A DNA stretch of 64,000 nt. Source: VRUE01 sp963708115 (lineage in GTDB: Bacteria > Actinomycetota > Thermoleophilia > Solirubrobacterales > 70-9). The position numbers and the translations under genes were made by a program. Of this stretch, positions 24,956 through 33,510 are shown in pieces. The stretch is from positions 1,488,001 to 1,552,000 of the forward strand of contig CAVPRX010000001.1 of assembly GCA_963708115.1 (NCBI GenBank), in the 5' to 3' direction. The notes under the pieces were generated by a model. It was not told the DNA's origin, did not search any database, and saw only the letters and a list, made by a program, of their open reading frames with translations. Every line of letters starts with the position of its first letter. Position 1 is the stretch's first letter.

Positions 24956-27378
24956 GCAAGCTCCTTGCTGATCTCCACCGTTACCGGTGACCCATTGAGA
25001 AGCTGGTTCGCATTCCCATCCTCGGTCCCCTCGATCAGGAAACACACCCCGTCGCTCATGCGTTCCCTGATCACGACCTCGGCCCGCACGCTGCTCCCGT
25101 TCTGCGCAACCTGCACGGTGTCGCCGCCTTCGATTCCGAGACGCTGGGCATCAGCTGGAGACAACTCCACGCGCTGCTGCGGTCGCAAGAACTTCAGCGG
25201 GGGGTTCAACTCGGTGATCGGGCCCGCCCACAGGTCGCGGTAGGTGCCGAGGGCAAGTGCGCCCTCGCGGGACGCGGGGGATGACTCCCCAGGAACTCCT
25301 CGCGAATGCGAGCCTGGGGAGTCATCCCCCGTGGCCCGCGGGAGGTTTGACGCTGCCGGGCGGTCCTGCCAGCGGACGCCTCGGCCCGCGATCTCGGCGT
25401 CTGTGATGCCTGCGTAGAACGGAATCACTTCGGTGAGTGCGGTGAAAGCTGAAGGTTGGGAGGTGACGCCGGTGTCGTGGCCGAGAGCTTGTGCCAGCTC
25501 GGCGAGGACGCCCCAGTTGGGACGGATGTCGCCGGGGCGCGAGGCGCTGGGGCGCACCCGCTGGAGGCGGCCGTCGGGGTGGGTGACGGTGCCGTCTTTC
25601 TCGGCGTGCGTCTCCAGCGGGAAGACGACGTCGGCCATTTTGGTCGTCGCGTTCTCGAAGGTGGAGAAGACGATGAGGTGGTCGGCGGCCGCCAGGGCTC
25701 GTTGCCAGGCGGGGGTGTCCGGGAAGTCGCGGAGGGGGTCGGCGCCGAAGAGGAGGAGGGCCTTGAGCTCGCCTGACTCCAATGCCTCACGGATCTTCTC
25801 GGTGCTCTTGCCGATGAGGTCTACGTTTTGACCCTGTGAGGGACTAAACGTAGACCTCGTCTCGGTGAGACCGGGGCCGGCGTCGGGCAGGCAGCCCGCC
25901 TCGCGCAGGCCGCGGGCGTTGGCCAGGTCGGGGATCTCGAGCAGGCCGCTGCCCTCCTTGCTTGCCAGATCCAGGGCACCTGCCAAGTCGAGCAGGGCGG
26001 TCGTCGCGCCCCCGCCCTCGCGGGCGATGCGCTCTCCCCAGAGGACCACGACCCGGTCGGCGCCGCGCAGGACATCGTTCTGCGTCAACTCCGAGAGAAC
26101 GGAGGCCGCGTTGCCCGGTGCGTAGCGGGTGACCGCCTCGGCGCCGCCGTCGAGGGTCGTCGGGCGGTCGGTCGCGACGACCAGCTTGGCGCCGTTGCGG
26201 CGCATCGCCTTGCGGATGCGCAGGTCGAGGATCGGCGAGCTGTGCAGGGGGTCGGAGCCGACGAGAAGGATTGCGTCGGCGTCGTCGATGTCGCGCACCT
26301 TGGCCGAGAGCTCGGGCTGGGCGAGGCGCAGAAGCGTGTTGCGGTCCGGGCCACTGGAGATGCGCGACTCGGCGTGGGGCGAGCCGAGCGCCTCGCGCAG
26401 GATGCGCTGGACCAGGTAGCCCTCCTCGTTGGAGGCGTCGCCGACGATCGCCGCGGCCTCGGAGCCGCCGGCCTTCAGCGCGGTCGCGGCCTTGGCGATC
26501 GCCTCGTCCCACTCGACCGGCCCGCCGCGCAGCCGCGGCGCGGTCACGCGCTCCTCGGCGGCGAACATCTCGAAGCCGTAGCGGCCCCGGTCGCAGAGCC
26601 AGCCGTCGTCGACGTCGGGGTTGTCGCGGGCAATCACCCGCTTCACCTGCTCGTCGCGGACGGTGAAGCTGACGTTGCACTGGCTCGGGCAGAGGGTGCA
26701 GACCGAGCCGGCCTGCTCGATGTCCCAGGGCCGGGCGCGGAAGCGGTAGGTGTAGCTGGTCAGCGCGCCGACCGGGCAGAGGTCGGTGATGTTGCCGTGG
26801 AAGGGGTCGACGTAGGGGCGGTCGTCGAAGGTGCCGACGAAGGTGCGGTCGCCGCGCTCGAGCAGCTGCAACTGGGAGTCCTCGGAGACCTCCTGGCCGA
26901 AGCGCACGCAGCGGTAGCAGAGGATGCAGCGCTCGCGGTCGATCGCGACCAGCGGCGAGAGCTCGATCGGCTTCTCGAAGTGGCGCTTCTGATCGGTCAT
27001 GCGGCTCTTGCCGGGGCCCCAGCCCTGCGTGATGTCCTGCAGCGGGCACTCGCCGCCTTTGTCGCAGACGGGGCAGTCGAGCGGGTGGTTGACGAGCAGG
27101 AACTCGACCACGGCGCTCTGCGCGTGTTTGACCTGCTCGGTGCGGGTGTGGACGACCATGCCGTCGCGCACCGGGGTCGAGCAGGAGGTCTGCAGTTTCG
27201 GGATCCCCTCGATCTCGACCAGGCACATGCGGCAGGCGCCGACCGGGTCGCCGAGCTTGGGCTCGTAACAGAAGACCGGGATCTCGACGTCGCCGCGCTT
27301 GGCGGCGTCGTGCAGCATCTCGCCCTCGCTCGCCGCGACCTCGCGGCCGTCGATCACGATCGTCACCGCGCGGCTCAC
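24952..27378 (-). CDS. nuoG: NADH-quinone oxidoreductase subunit G
   Basis: 808 residues from GTG 27378, overlapping the nuoF stop. The N-terminal ferredoxin-like domain has CYEPKLGDPVGACRMC (2Fe-2S) and DCPVCDKGGECPLQD. The 4Fe-4S motifs CILCYRCVRFGQE and CTLCPSQCN follow, then a large molybdopterin-oxidoreductase-like domain without molybdenum chemistry. It carries the electron wire of the peripheral arm. Two palindromic stretches in poorly conserved parts (25276-25330, 25816-25858) encode unusual peptide inserts such as DDSPGSHSRGVPGESSP and TRSTFSPSQGQNVDLIG. Both keep the frame. Confidence 0.95.
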   Translation of the reverse strand: MSRAVTIVIDGREVAASEGEMLHDAAKRGDVEIPVFCYEPKLGDPVGACRMCLVEIEGIPKLQTSCSTPVRDGMVVHTRTEQVKHAQSAVVEFLLVNHPLDCPVCDKGGECPLQDITQGWGPGKSRMTDQKRHFEKPIELSPLVAIDRERCILCYRCVRFGQEVSEDSQLQLLERGDRTFVGTFDDRPYVDPFHGNITDLCPVGALTSYTYRFRARPWDIEQAGSVCTLCPSQCNVSFTVRDEQVKRVIARDNPDVDDGWLCDRGRYGFEMFAAEERVTAPRLRGGPVEWDEAIAKAATALKAGGSEAAAIVGDASNEEGYLVQRILREALGSPHAESRISSGPDRNTLLRLAQPELSAKVRDIDDADAILLVGSDPLHSSPILDLRIRKAMRRNGAKLVVATDRPTTLDGGAEAVTRYAPGNAASVLSELTQNDVLRGADRVVVLWGERIAREGGGATTALLDLAGALDLASKEGSGLLEIPDLANARGLREAGCLPDAGPGLTETRSTFSPSQGQNVDLIGKSTEKIREALESGELKALLLFGADPLRDFPDTPAWQRALAAADHLIVFSTFENATTKMADVVFPLETHAEKDGTVTHPDGRLQRVRPSASRPGDIRPNWGVLAELAQALGHDTGVTSQPSAFTALTEVIPFYAGITDAEIAGRGVRWQDRPAASNLPRATGDDSPGSHSRGVPGESSPASREGALALGTYRDLWAGPITELNPPLKFLRPQQRVELSPADAQRLGIEGGDTVQVAQNGSSVRAEVVIRERMSDGVCFLIEGTEDGNANQLLNGSPVTVEISKELA
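25276..25330. repeat. Hairpin insert inside nuoG (18-bp arms)
   Basis: Perfect 18-base arms at 25276-25293 and 25313-25330 around a 19-base loop. The loop itself folds (CTCGC-GAAT-GCGAG) and the flanks add further pairs. It lies in frame in a poorly conserved part of nuoG and gives a Gly/Ser/Pro/Asp-rich peptide. The length suits an inserted palindromic element. Confidence 0.8.
25816..25858. repeat. Hairpin insert inside nuoG (13-bp arms)
   Basis: Perfect 13-base arms at 25816-25828 and 25846-25858 with a 17-base loop containing a further CCCT/AGGG pair. The loop and arms are less GC-rich than the surrounding nuoG. In frame, it encodes part of the peptide TRSTFSPSQGQNVDLIGKS. Confidence 0.75.
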
Positions 27379-28697
27379 GTTGCCGCTCCCAGGGTCTCGG
27401 GGACTCCCTGCGCGGCGGCGATCGGGCTCGCCTCCGCTGCGTTGGCGATCACGTCCTCGAACTCGCCTCGGAACTTCTTCACCATCGCGCTGACCGGCAT
27501 CGCCATCGAGTCGCCGAGCACGCAGAGGCAGTGGCCCATGATGTTCTCCTGGACCGAGCTGATGATGTCGAGGTCCATCGGAGTCGCCTCGCCGCGCACG
27601 ACCCGTTCGAGCATCTTCACCGTCCAGTTCGTGCCCTCGCGGCAGGGCGTGCACTTGCCGCAGGACTCGTGGTGGTAGAAGCGCGCCGTGCGCAGCGCCA
27701 TGTGCGGGATCGAGACCGTGTCGTCGGCGACGATGATCGAGCCCGAGCCGAGCATCGAGCCGGCTTCGGCCATCGCCTCGAAGGAGTAGGGGAGGTCGAG
27801 CCCCTCCTCCGCGGTGAGCACCGGCGAGGAGGAGCCGCCCGGGTAGAGGGCCTTGATCTCGCGACCCTCGAGCGGGCCGCCCCCCAGGTCGTAGACCAAC
27901 TCGCGCGTGGGTATGCCCAGCTCGACCTCGTAGTTGCCCGGGCGGCGCACGCCACCTGAGATCGAGACGACCTTGGTCCCGGGCGACTGCTCGGTCCCGA
28001 AGCCCTTGAACCACTCGGCGCCGTGGGCGACGATCCGCGGCACGTTGGAGAGGGTCTCGACGTTGTTGATCAGCGTCGGCCCCCCGTAGAGGCCCTGCAC
28101 GGCGGGGAAGGGGGGCTTCAGGCGCGGGTTGCCGCGCTTGCCCTCGAGCGCGTCGAGCAGGGCGGTCTCCTCGCCGCAGATGTAGGCGCCGGCGCCGCGG
28201 TGGACGATCAGCTCGAGGTCGCGGCGTGAGCCGAGGATGTTCTCCCCCAGGTATCCCGCCTCATACGCTTCGGCGACGGCGGCGTCGAGGATGTCTGCCT
28301 GGGAGTCGTACTCGCCGCGGATGAAGATGAAGGCGTGGCCGGCGTCGGCCGCGATCGCCGCGATCGCGATCCCCTCGATCAGCTGGTGGGGATTGCGTTG
28401 CATCAGCTCGCGGTCCTTGAAGGCACCCGGCTCGGACTCGTCGGCGTTGCAGCAGAGGTACTTGGCCATCTCGCCGCGCGGCAGGAAGGAGGCCTTTTTG
28501 CCCATCGAGAAGCCGGCGCCGCCGCGGCCGCGCAGGCCGGAGTCTTCGAGCTCCTTGAGGATCTCGTTGGCCTCCAGCTCGCGGTAGGCCTTCTCCAGGG
28601 TCGCGTAGCCGCCGTAGCCCTTGTAGCCGTCGATCGTGCGCAGCGCCGGATCCTCGGCGTGCTCGAGCAGTACCCGTGTCTCAGGCACCGGCGTCAC
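27375..28697 (-). CDS. nuoF: NADH-quinone oxidoreductase subunit F
   Basis: 440 residues. NADH- and FMN-binding region: GLRGRGGAGFSMGKKASFL and CNADESEPGAFKDRELM. GAGAYICGEETALLDALEG carries the Glu involved in FMN contacts. The 4Fe-4S cluster N3 motif is SCGKCTPCREGT with the distant Cys in GHCLCVLGD. It is the NADH-oxidising subunit of complex I. The GTG at 28697 overlaps the nuoE end by 17 bases; a second GTG three codons in would shorten the overlap to eight. The length is typical. Confidence 0.97.
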   Translation of the reverse strand: MTPVPETRVLLEHAEDPALRTIDGYKGYGGYATLEKAYRELEANEILKELEDSGLRGRGGAGFSMGKKASFLPRGEMAKYLCCNADESEPGAFKDRELMQRNPHQLIEGIAIAAIAADAGHAFIFIRGEYDSQADILDAAVAEAYEAGYLGENILGSRRDLELIVHRGAGAYICGEETALLDALEGKRGNPRLKPPFPAVQGLYGGPTLINNVETLSNVPRIVAHGAEWFKGFGTEQSPGTKVVSISGGVRRPGNYEVELGIPTRELVYDLGGGPLEGREIKALYPGGSSSPVLTAEEGLDLPYSFEAMAEAGSMLGSGSIIVADDTVSIPHMALRTARFYHHESCGKCTPCREGTNWTVKMLERVVRGEATPMDLDIISSVQENIMGHCLCVLGDSMAMPVSAMVKKFRGEFEDVIANAAEASPIAAAQGVPETLGAAT

Positions 28698-29307
28698 CCG
28701 CCAGCGGCCGCTTCTCCAGCGCCTTACCGGGAAGCACGTCCTCGCCCGCCAGCAGCTGCTCGATTGCCGTCTTTGCCTCCGCCGTCTCCAGCGGGCCGAA
28801 GTAGCGCTCGTCGATCGAGGCCATCGGGGCGATGTCGCAGGCGCCGAGGCACTCGAAGCCGGTGACGAAGAGGTCCTCTCGTCCCTCGGCGGCGGCGCGG
28901 AAGGCGTCGAGCAGCTCGTCGCCGCCGCGCATCCAGCAGCTGATGTTGGTGCAGACGGCGACTTTGTGGGAGCCGACCGGCTCGGTGTGGAGCAGGTCGT
29001 AAAAGCTCGCCACCGACTCCAGGTAGGCGGGCGTCACCCGCATCACCGCAGCGGCTTGACGGATCCCCCCCGGGGTGCACCAGCCGTAGAGCCGCTGCAC
29101 GGCCCAGAGCGCCGGTATCGAGACCGAGTGCTTGTCGGGGTAGCGCCCGATCAGGGTCTCGATCCGCTCGCGCAGCTCGGCCGGGCAGTCGACTTCGTGC
29201 AGCTCGGGGATCGCCTCGGGCGAGCGCTCGGGGACGCGCCCCTCGCTCACCGCGCGGTCGGTCGGGAGATTGGGGTTGACGATGCCGGGTCCGTCGACGG
29301 GGCTCAT
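28681..29307 (-). CDS. nuoE: NADH-quinone oxidoreductase subunit E
   Basis: 208 residues. A thioredoxin-like 2Fe-2S protein: CTNISCWMRGGDELLD gives the first cysteine pair and ECLGACDIAPM the second (cluster N1a). An N-terminal helical bundle reads ERIETLIGRYPDKHSVSIPALWAVQRLYGW. It pairs with NuoF in the NADH dehydrogenase module. About 35 extra residues at each end compared with the E. coli protein fit the actinobacterial form. ATG overlaps the nuoD stop (ATGA). Confidence 0.95.
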   Translation of the reverse strand: MSPVDGPGIVNPNLPTDRAVSEGRVPERSPEAIPELHEVDCPAELRERIETLIGRYPDKHSVSIPALWAVQRLYGWCTPGGIRQAAAVMRVTPAYLESVASFYDLLHTEPVGSHKVAVCTNISCWMRGGDELLDAFRAAAEGREDLFVTGFECLGACDIAPMASIDERYFGPLETAEAKTAIEQLLAGEDVLPGKALEKRPLAGDAGA

Positions 29308-30509
29308 CGGTCCACCCCGCCGAGGATCGGGTCGAGCATGCCGAGGCTGCAGATCATGTCGGCGACGTAGGAGTCGAGCGACATGTCCTTGAAGGCCTGC
29401 AGGTTGACGAAGGACGCGTCGCGGATGTGGACCCGGGCAGGCTTCGAGGAGCCGTCGGCGAGGACGAAGCAGCCGAGCTCGCCGCGGGGGCTCTCGATCG
29501 CGTAGTAGACCTCGCCGGCCTCGACCCGGTAGCCCTCGGTGACCAGCTTGAAGTGGTGGATCAGCGACTCCATCGAGGTCGAGAGCTCCGAGCGCGGCGG
29601 CAAGACGTACTTGCGGTCCTCGGCGATGAACGGTCCCTCGGGCAGCCCGTCGAGCGCCTGCTCGATGATCCGCACCGACTCGACCATCTCCGCCACCCGC
29701 ACGCGGTAGCGGTCGTAGTTGTCGCCGACCGTGCCGACCGGGACCTTGAAGTCCATCTCCGGGTAGGCGAGGTAGTCGAAGGCCTTGCGCAGGTCCCAGG
29801 GCTCGCCGGCGGCGCGCAGCAGCGGCCCGGTCACGCCCAGCTCGAGCAGGCGCTCGCGGGAGACGATTCCGGTGCCCTTGGTGCGCGAGAGGAAGACCTC
29901 GTTGCGGTCGAGCAGGTCCTGGTACTGGCCGACACGGATCGGCATGTCGGCGACGAAGCTGCGCAGCTTCGCCTCGAAGCCGCGCGGGATGTCCTCGATC
30001 ACGCCGCCGACCTGGAAGTAGCGCGTATGCATCCGCTGCCCGGTCGCCATCTCGAACAGGTCGAGGATCCTGTCGCGCTCGCGGAAGCAGTACCAGAGCA
30101 TCGAGACCGCACCGAGGTCGAGCGCCGTCGTGCCCAGCCAGACCAGGTGGGAATGGATCCGGTTGAGCTCGAGGAAGATCGTCCGCAGGTACTTGGCGCG
30201 GGGCGGGATCTCGAGCCCGACGAGGCGCTCGACCGCGCCGCAGTAGGCCTCCATCTGGAAGAAGTAGGAGACGTAGTCCATCCGCTCGACGAACGGAATG
30301 ACCTTCCAGTAGCTCTTGTCCTCGCAGGACTTTTCGATCCCGGTGTGGACGTAGCCGATCACCGGCTTGAGGTCGCGCACGACCTCGCCTTCGAGGTCGA
30401 CGACGAGGCGCAGCACGCCGTGCGTGGCCGGGTGGTGCGGCCCGATGTTGATCGTCATCACCTCGGTCTGGAGGTCCGCGGCGCCGTTTGCCGGGGCGAG
30501 CTCAGCCAT
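29304..30509 (-). CDS. nuoD: NADH-quinone oxidoreductase subunit D
   Basis: 401 residues from ATG 30509, overlapping the nuoC end by eight bases. It is the 49-kDa-type subunit derived from hydrogenase large subunits. INIGPHHPATHGVLRLVVDLEGE holds the quinone-contacting His, and GYVHTGIEKSCEDK, RIHSHLVWLGTTALDLGAVS and RDASFVNLQAF are conserved. The hydrogenase nickel ligands are not retained, as expected for complex I. It lines the quinone pocket with NuoB. Separate nuoC and nuoD genes, as here, are the common actinobacterial layout. Confidence 0.97.
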   Translation of the reverse strand: MAELAPANGAADLQTEVMTINIGPHHPATHGVLRLVVDLEGEVVRDLKPVIGYVHTGIEKSCEDKSYWKVIPFVERMDYVSYFFQMEAYCGAVERLVGLEIPPRAKYLRTIFLELNRIHSHLVWLGTTALDLGAVSMLWYCFRERDRILDLFEMATGQRMHTRYFQVGGVIEDIPRGFEAKLRSFVADMPIRVGQYQDLLDRNEVFLSRTKGTGIVSRERLLELGVTGPLLRAAGEPWDLRKAFDYLAYPEMDFKVPVGTVGDNYDRYRVRVAEMVESVRIIEQALDGLPEGPFIAEDRKYVLPPRSELSTSMESLIHHFKLVTEGYRVEAGEVYYAIESPRGELGCFVLADGSSKPARVHIRDASFVNLQAFKDMSLDSYVADMICSLGMLDPILGGVDR

Positions 30510-31020
30510 AGTTGCGCTCGTTGTAGGTGAAGGTGACCGGCTCGCCGCCGACCGGGAAGTCGCGCCGCTGCGGCCAGCCGACATAGTCCTCGGGCAGCAG
30601 GATCCGGGTCATGTCCGGATGCCCCGCGAAGACGATGCCGAAGAAGTCGTAGACCTCGCGCTCCTGGAACTCGGCGGTCGGGAAGAGGCCGACACAGGAA
30701 TCGATCTCCGGCAGCGAGTCCTCGCCTGGATCGGCGAGCATCGCTTTGACGCGCAGGCGCTCGACCCGGTCGCGGTTGAGCAGCTCGTAGTGGACGGCGA
30801 AGCGCGGTTCGGCCGGCAGGTAGTCGGCGGCGTGCAGGCTGGAGAGGAAGCGATAGCCCTGGCCCGGCGCGTCGCGCAGCCAGGCGAGCACGGCGAGGAT
30901 CTGCGCCGGGTCGACGATCAGGGCCGGCTGATCGCGGTCGAAGCTCGTGTCGAGCACCGCGCCGGGGTGGTCCTGCTCGATCTCACCCCGGATCAGCTCG
31001 AGTCCGGGGGCGTCAGGCAC
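30502..31020 (-). CDS. nuoC: NADH-quinone oxidoreductase subunit C
   Basis: 172 residues from GTG 31020. The 30-kDa subunit signature is EFQEREVYDFFGIVFAGHPDMTRILLPEDYVGWPQRRDFP. The N-terminal part (FLSSLHAADYLPAEPRFAVHYELL) matches the family fold. It is a structural subunit of the connecting arm without its own cofactor. The start overlaps the nuoB end by eight bases. Confidence 0.96.
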   Translation of the reverse strand: MPDAPGLELIRGEIEQDHPGAVLDTSFDRDQPALIVDPAQILAVLAWLRDAPGQGYRFLSSLHAADYLPAEPRFAVHYELLNRDRVERLRVKAMLADPGEDSLPEIDSCVGLFPTAEFQEREVYDFFGIVFAGHPDMTRILLPEDYVGWPQRRDFPVGGEPVTFTYNERNYG

Positions 31021-31684
31021 GGATCAGCTCTCGTGCTCTCTCGTAGGCTTCCGCCGCCTCCGGGCTGGGCGCGCTGCGTGGCCCACCGCGCGCCCACTCC
31101 TCGGTCCCGGCCGCGCTGTAGCGCCGGCGCCAGCCCTGGTCAGGGTTGCCCATGATCTTGCGCTGCAGCTTGGTGAAGCCGTAGAGGACCGCCTCCGGCC
31201 GCGGCGGGCAGCCGGGGATGTGGAGGTCGATCGGCATGAACTTGTCGGCGCCCTGGACGACGGCGTAGTTGGAGAACATGCCGCCGCTGGAGGAGCAGGC
31301 GCCCATCGAGATCGCCCATTTCGGCTCCAGCATCTGGTCGTAGAGGCGGCGGACGACCGGCGCCATCTTGATCGAGACCCGGCCCGAGAGGATGATCAAG
31401 TCCGCCTGGCGCGGAGAGGCGCGCAGCGCCTCGGCGCCGAAGCGTGCGAGGTCGTAGCGAGGGCTGCCGACGATCGCGATCGGCGCCTCGATCGCGCAGC
31501 AGGCGAGGCCGAAGGTGAGCGGAAAGCACGAGTTCGCCCGCCCCCAGTTGAGCAGCTTGTCGAAGCTGGTCAGCACAACTTTCTCCTCGACGAAGCGCTC
31601 CAGCTCCTCGCCCTCGAGGTCGCCGCGCAGCATGTCGCGGGCGCGAAGCTGCCGATCCCGCATCGTCTGGCGCTCTACCTCCAA
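31013..31684 (-). CDS. nuoB: NADH-quinone oxidoreductase subunit B
   Basis: 223 residues. Cysteines that hold the terminal 4Fe-4S cluster N2 are FGLACCAIEA (tandem Cys), MGACSSSGGMF and IPGCPPRPEAVLYG. It hands electrons to quinone at the NuoD/NuoH interface. The C-terminal tail (WRRRYSAAGTEEWARGG...) is longer than in E. coli, as in other actinobacteria. The start overlaps the nuoA end by about ten bases. Confidence 0.97.
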   Translation of the reverse strand: MEVERQTMRDRQLRARDMLRGDLEGEELERFVEEKVVLTSFDKLLNWGRANSCFPLTFGLACCAIEAPIAIVGSPRYDLARFGAEALRASPRQADLIILSGRVSIKMAPVVRRLYDQMLEPKWAISMGACSSSGGMFSNYAVVQGADKFMPIDLHIPGCPPRPEAVLYGFTKLQRKIMGNPDQGWRRRYSAAGTEEWARGGPRSAPSPEAAEAYERARELIRA

Positions 31685-32052
31685 TTCAGCGCACCCTTTC
31701 GCCAGACGTAGACGAAGGCGATCAGCAGCAGCACGACGAAGGTGATCAGCTCGCCGAGGACGAAGACGCTGTCGGCGTCCTTGAGGATGACTCCCAGCGG
31801 GTAGAGGAAGACGACCTCGATGTCGAAGAGGATGAAGAGCATCGCGACGAGGTAGAAGCTGACGCCGAAGCGGAGGTTGTGCGAAGGCTCGACCGGGATC
31901 CCGGACTCATACGGCTCGCCTTGGCGCTGCTCCGCCCTGGTCGCGCCGCGCGAGGCCTTGGGCCCGATCACGTGGTTGAGCATCACCAGGGCGCCGCCGA
32001 CGCCGAGGCCGAGCAGGGCGAAGACGAGGATCGGGAGGTAGGACTTGAGCAT
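31675..32052 (-). CDS. nuoA: NADH-quinone oxidoreductase subunit A
   Basis: 125 residues from ATG 32052 (MLKSYLPILVFALLGLGVGG). Three membrane helices. The conserved hydrophilic loop YESGIPVEPSHNLRFGVSFYLVAMLFILFDIEVVFLYP has the Glu/Asp residues that close the quinone cavity. It is the first gene of the nuoA-N operon. A purine-rich ribosome site is not evident just upstream, which is unusual for the first gene of such an operon. In-frame upstream codons are low-complexity and were not used. Confidence 0.95.
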   Translation of the reverse strand: MLKSYLPILVFALLGLGVGGALVMLNHVIGPKASRGATRAEQRQGEPYESGIPVEPSHNLRFGVSFYLVAMLFILFDIEVVFLYPLGVILKDADSVFVLGELITFVVLLLIAFVYVWRKGALNWR

Positions 32053-32127
32053 TGAGTGGGAGGTGGGAGGTGCGGAGGCCGTTCCGGGCGGGCATCTCGC
32101 GCCGCGCCGTCGTCGCCTGCAACCGCT

Positions 32128-32150
32128 GTTATACACCCACCTTGTGACAA
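32128..32150 (-). promoter_or_regulatory. Candidate nuo promoter region
   Basis: On the minus strand a TATAAC hexamer (32128-32133) stands about 75 bases before the nuoA ATG. A weak -35-like element lies 16-17 bases further upstream. An 11-base palindrome CTTGTGACAAG (32141-32151) sits between them and could bind a regulator of the divergent pair. Assignment rests on motif position only. Confidence 0.3.
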
Positions 32151-32216
32151 GTTGCTACATAGTGATTTTCCGCATCAGCAAGCCGAATCCCGACCCTTTC
32201 AGGCGGAAATAAGCCG

Positions 32217-32651
32217 ATGCCGGAGGTGCATCTCGTCGTCGGTTGTGCGCTAATTGCGCTCAACCTCGCGGCCTTCGCCGTCGGCGGCGTCGCGTGGCTG
32301 CGCTCCCGCGCGTCGATCCCTTTCTGGTACCTGCTGCGGGCGGCCCAGGTCTCCGTCTTCATCCAGGCGATGCTCGGCGGACTGCTCGTCCTCACCAACC
32401 ACAAACCCGACGACAACCTGCACTACCTCTACGGGATCCTGCCGCTCGTCGTCTCCTTCCTCGCCGAGGGCGCCCGCGCCGGCGCCGCCCAGCGCGAGCT
32501 CGGCGACATCGACTTCGAATCGCTCCCCACCGACCACCAAGAGTCACTGGCTTTGGCGATAGTCCGCCGCGAGATGGGCATCATGGCGGTCAGCTGCGGC
32601 GTGATCCTCTTCTTGGCTCTGAGGGCCGCCGGCACCAGCGGCGCTTTCTAG
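32217..32651 (+). CDS. Small polytopic membrane protein, function unknown
   Basis: 144 residues with four hydrophobic segments: VVGCALIALNLAAFAVGGVAWL, YLLRAAQVSVFIQAMLGGLLVL, LHYLYGILPLVVSFLAEGAR and MGIMAVSCGVILFLALRAAG. A charged cytoplasmic loop (AAQRELGDIDFESLPTDHQES) lies between helices three and four. It is divergent from nuoA with a 164-base shared upstream region. That neighbourhood suggests, weakly, a link to respiration. I do not recognise a named family. Confidence 0.75.
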   Translation: MPEVHLVVGCALIALNLAAFAVGGVAWLRSRASIPFWYLLRAAQVSVFIQAMLGGLLVLTNHKPDDNLHYLYGILPLVVSFLAEGARAGAAQRELGDIDFESLPTDHQESLALAIVRREMGIMAVSCGVILFLALRAAGTSGAF

Positions 32652-32653
32652 CC

Positions 32654-33094
32654 TCAGGAGATGCGAAAAGCCGGGTGATCGGGGCCGATGCGGCGCAGCT
32701 CGTCCTCTGAAGAGTCGGGACCGACGCCGTCGAAGAAGGCGCCGACCTCCCATTTCCACTTCTTCAGGTAGGCACGCAGAAGGGCGGGCTTCTCCTCGTC
32801 CCCGACCTCGCTCGCGTCGAACTCCTCGGTGCGGCGCCCCAGTACCAGTCGACCGCCGCCGCCGACCCGCAAATTTTTCACCCACTGCGTATGGCCACGC
32901 GGCGCCACCAGGTACCTGTTGCCCTCGAAAGTCAGGAGATTGACCGGCGTTCGCCGCCACTCGCCGCTCTTGCGTCCTTTGACTTCGAGCACGCGCGATC
33001 CGGCGACGCTGATGCCGAGCTTGGTCAGCGCCGCGACGAAGCGGTTGAAGACGTTCTTGGTGAACCAGCCGGGCTCCTGAAAGTGGGCGTCCAC
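32654..33094 (-). CDS. F420-type nitroreductase-family (DDN-like) oxidoreductase
   Basis: 146 residues from GTG 33094. The split-barrel fold of the deazaflavin-dependent nitroreductase family is indicated by VLEVKGRKSGEWRRTPVNLLTFEGNRYLVAPRGHTQWVKNLR, which contains the phosphate-binding Lys/Arg/Ser cluster, and by a Trp/Tyr-rich C-terminus. Mycobacterial relatives use reduced F420 to reduce quinones or nitro drugs. Here the presence of the cofactor is inferred from the family, as no F420 synthesis genes are in the window. It is convergent with the membrane gene, with two bases between stops. Confidence 0.82.
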   Translation of the reverse strand: MDAHFQEPGWFTKNVFNRFVAALTKLGISVAGSRVLEVKGRKSGEWRRTPVNLLTFEGNRYLVAPRGHTQWVKNLRVGGGGRLVLGRRTEEFDASEVGDEEKPALLRAYLKKWKWEVGAFFDGVGPDSSEDELRRIGPDHPAFRIS

Positions 33095-33126
33095 TCATCC
33101 AGTGTCGCAGGAGTAGTCTGCCGCCC

Positions 33127-33507
33127 ATGCTCGACCACGTCGGCATCGAGGTCAGTGATTTCGAGCTCAGCAAAGCCTTCTACGAAAAGGCCCTCGAGCC
33201 GCTAGGGATCGAGCTGCTGATGGAGTTCGAGGGGTCGGCCGGCTTCGGCAAGGAGACCGAGCACGGGCCGAAGCCGTTCTTCTGGGTCGGCTCACGAGGG
33301 CGCCCGACCGTGATCGGCGCCCATATCGCCTTTGGCGCCCGCCGTACCGAGCAAATAGACGCCTTTCACGCGGCCGCCCTCGCAGCCGGCGGGACCGACA
33401 ACGGCGCTCCGGGCCCCCGTCCGATCTACCACCCCGGCTACTACGGCGCCTTCGTCCTCGACCCCGACGGCAACAATGTCGAGGCCGTCTGTCACCGCGC
33501 CGCGTAG
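33127..33507 (+). CDS. VOC-family protein (glyoxalase fold)
   Basis: 126 residues. MLDHVGIEVSDFELSKAFYEKALEPLG is the standard first module with a metal-ligand His. HIAFGARRTEQIDAFHAAALAAGGTDNG is the second, and YYGAFVLDPDGNNVEAVCH the last strand with the terminal Glu ligand. This closely resembles the widespread actinobacterial small VOC proteins annotated as glyoxalase-like. A precise substrate cannot be named. It is divergent from the F420-type gene, and only 32 bases separate the starts. Confidence 0.88.
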   Translation: MLDHVGIEVSDFELSKAFYEKALEPLGIELLMEFEGSAGFGKETEHGPKPFFWVGSRGRPTVIGAHIAFGARRTEQIDAFHAAALAAGGTDNGAPGPRPIYHPGYYGAFVLDPDGNNVEAVCHRAA

Positions 33508-33510
33508 CGC

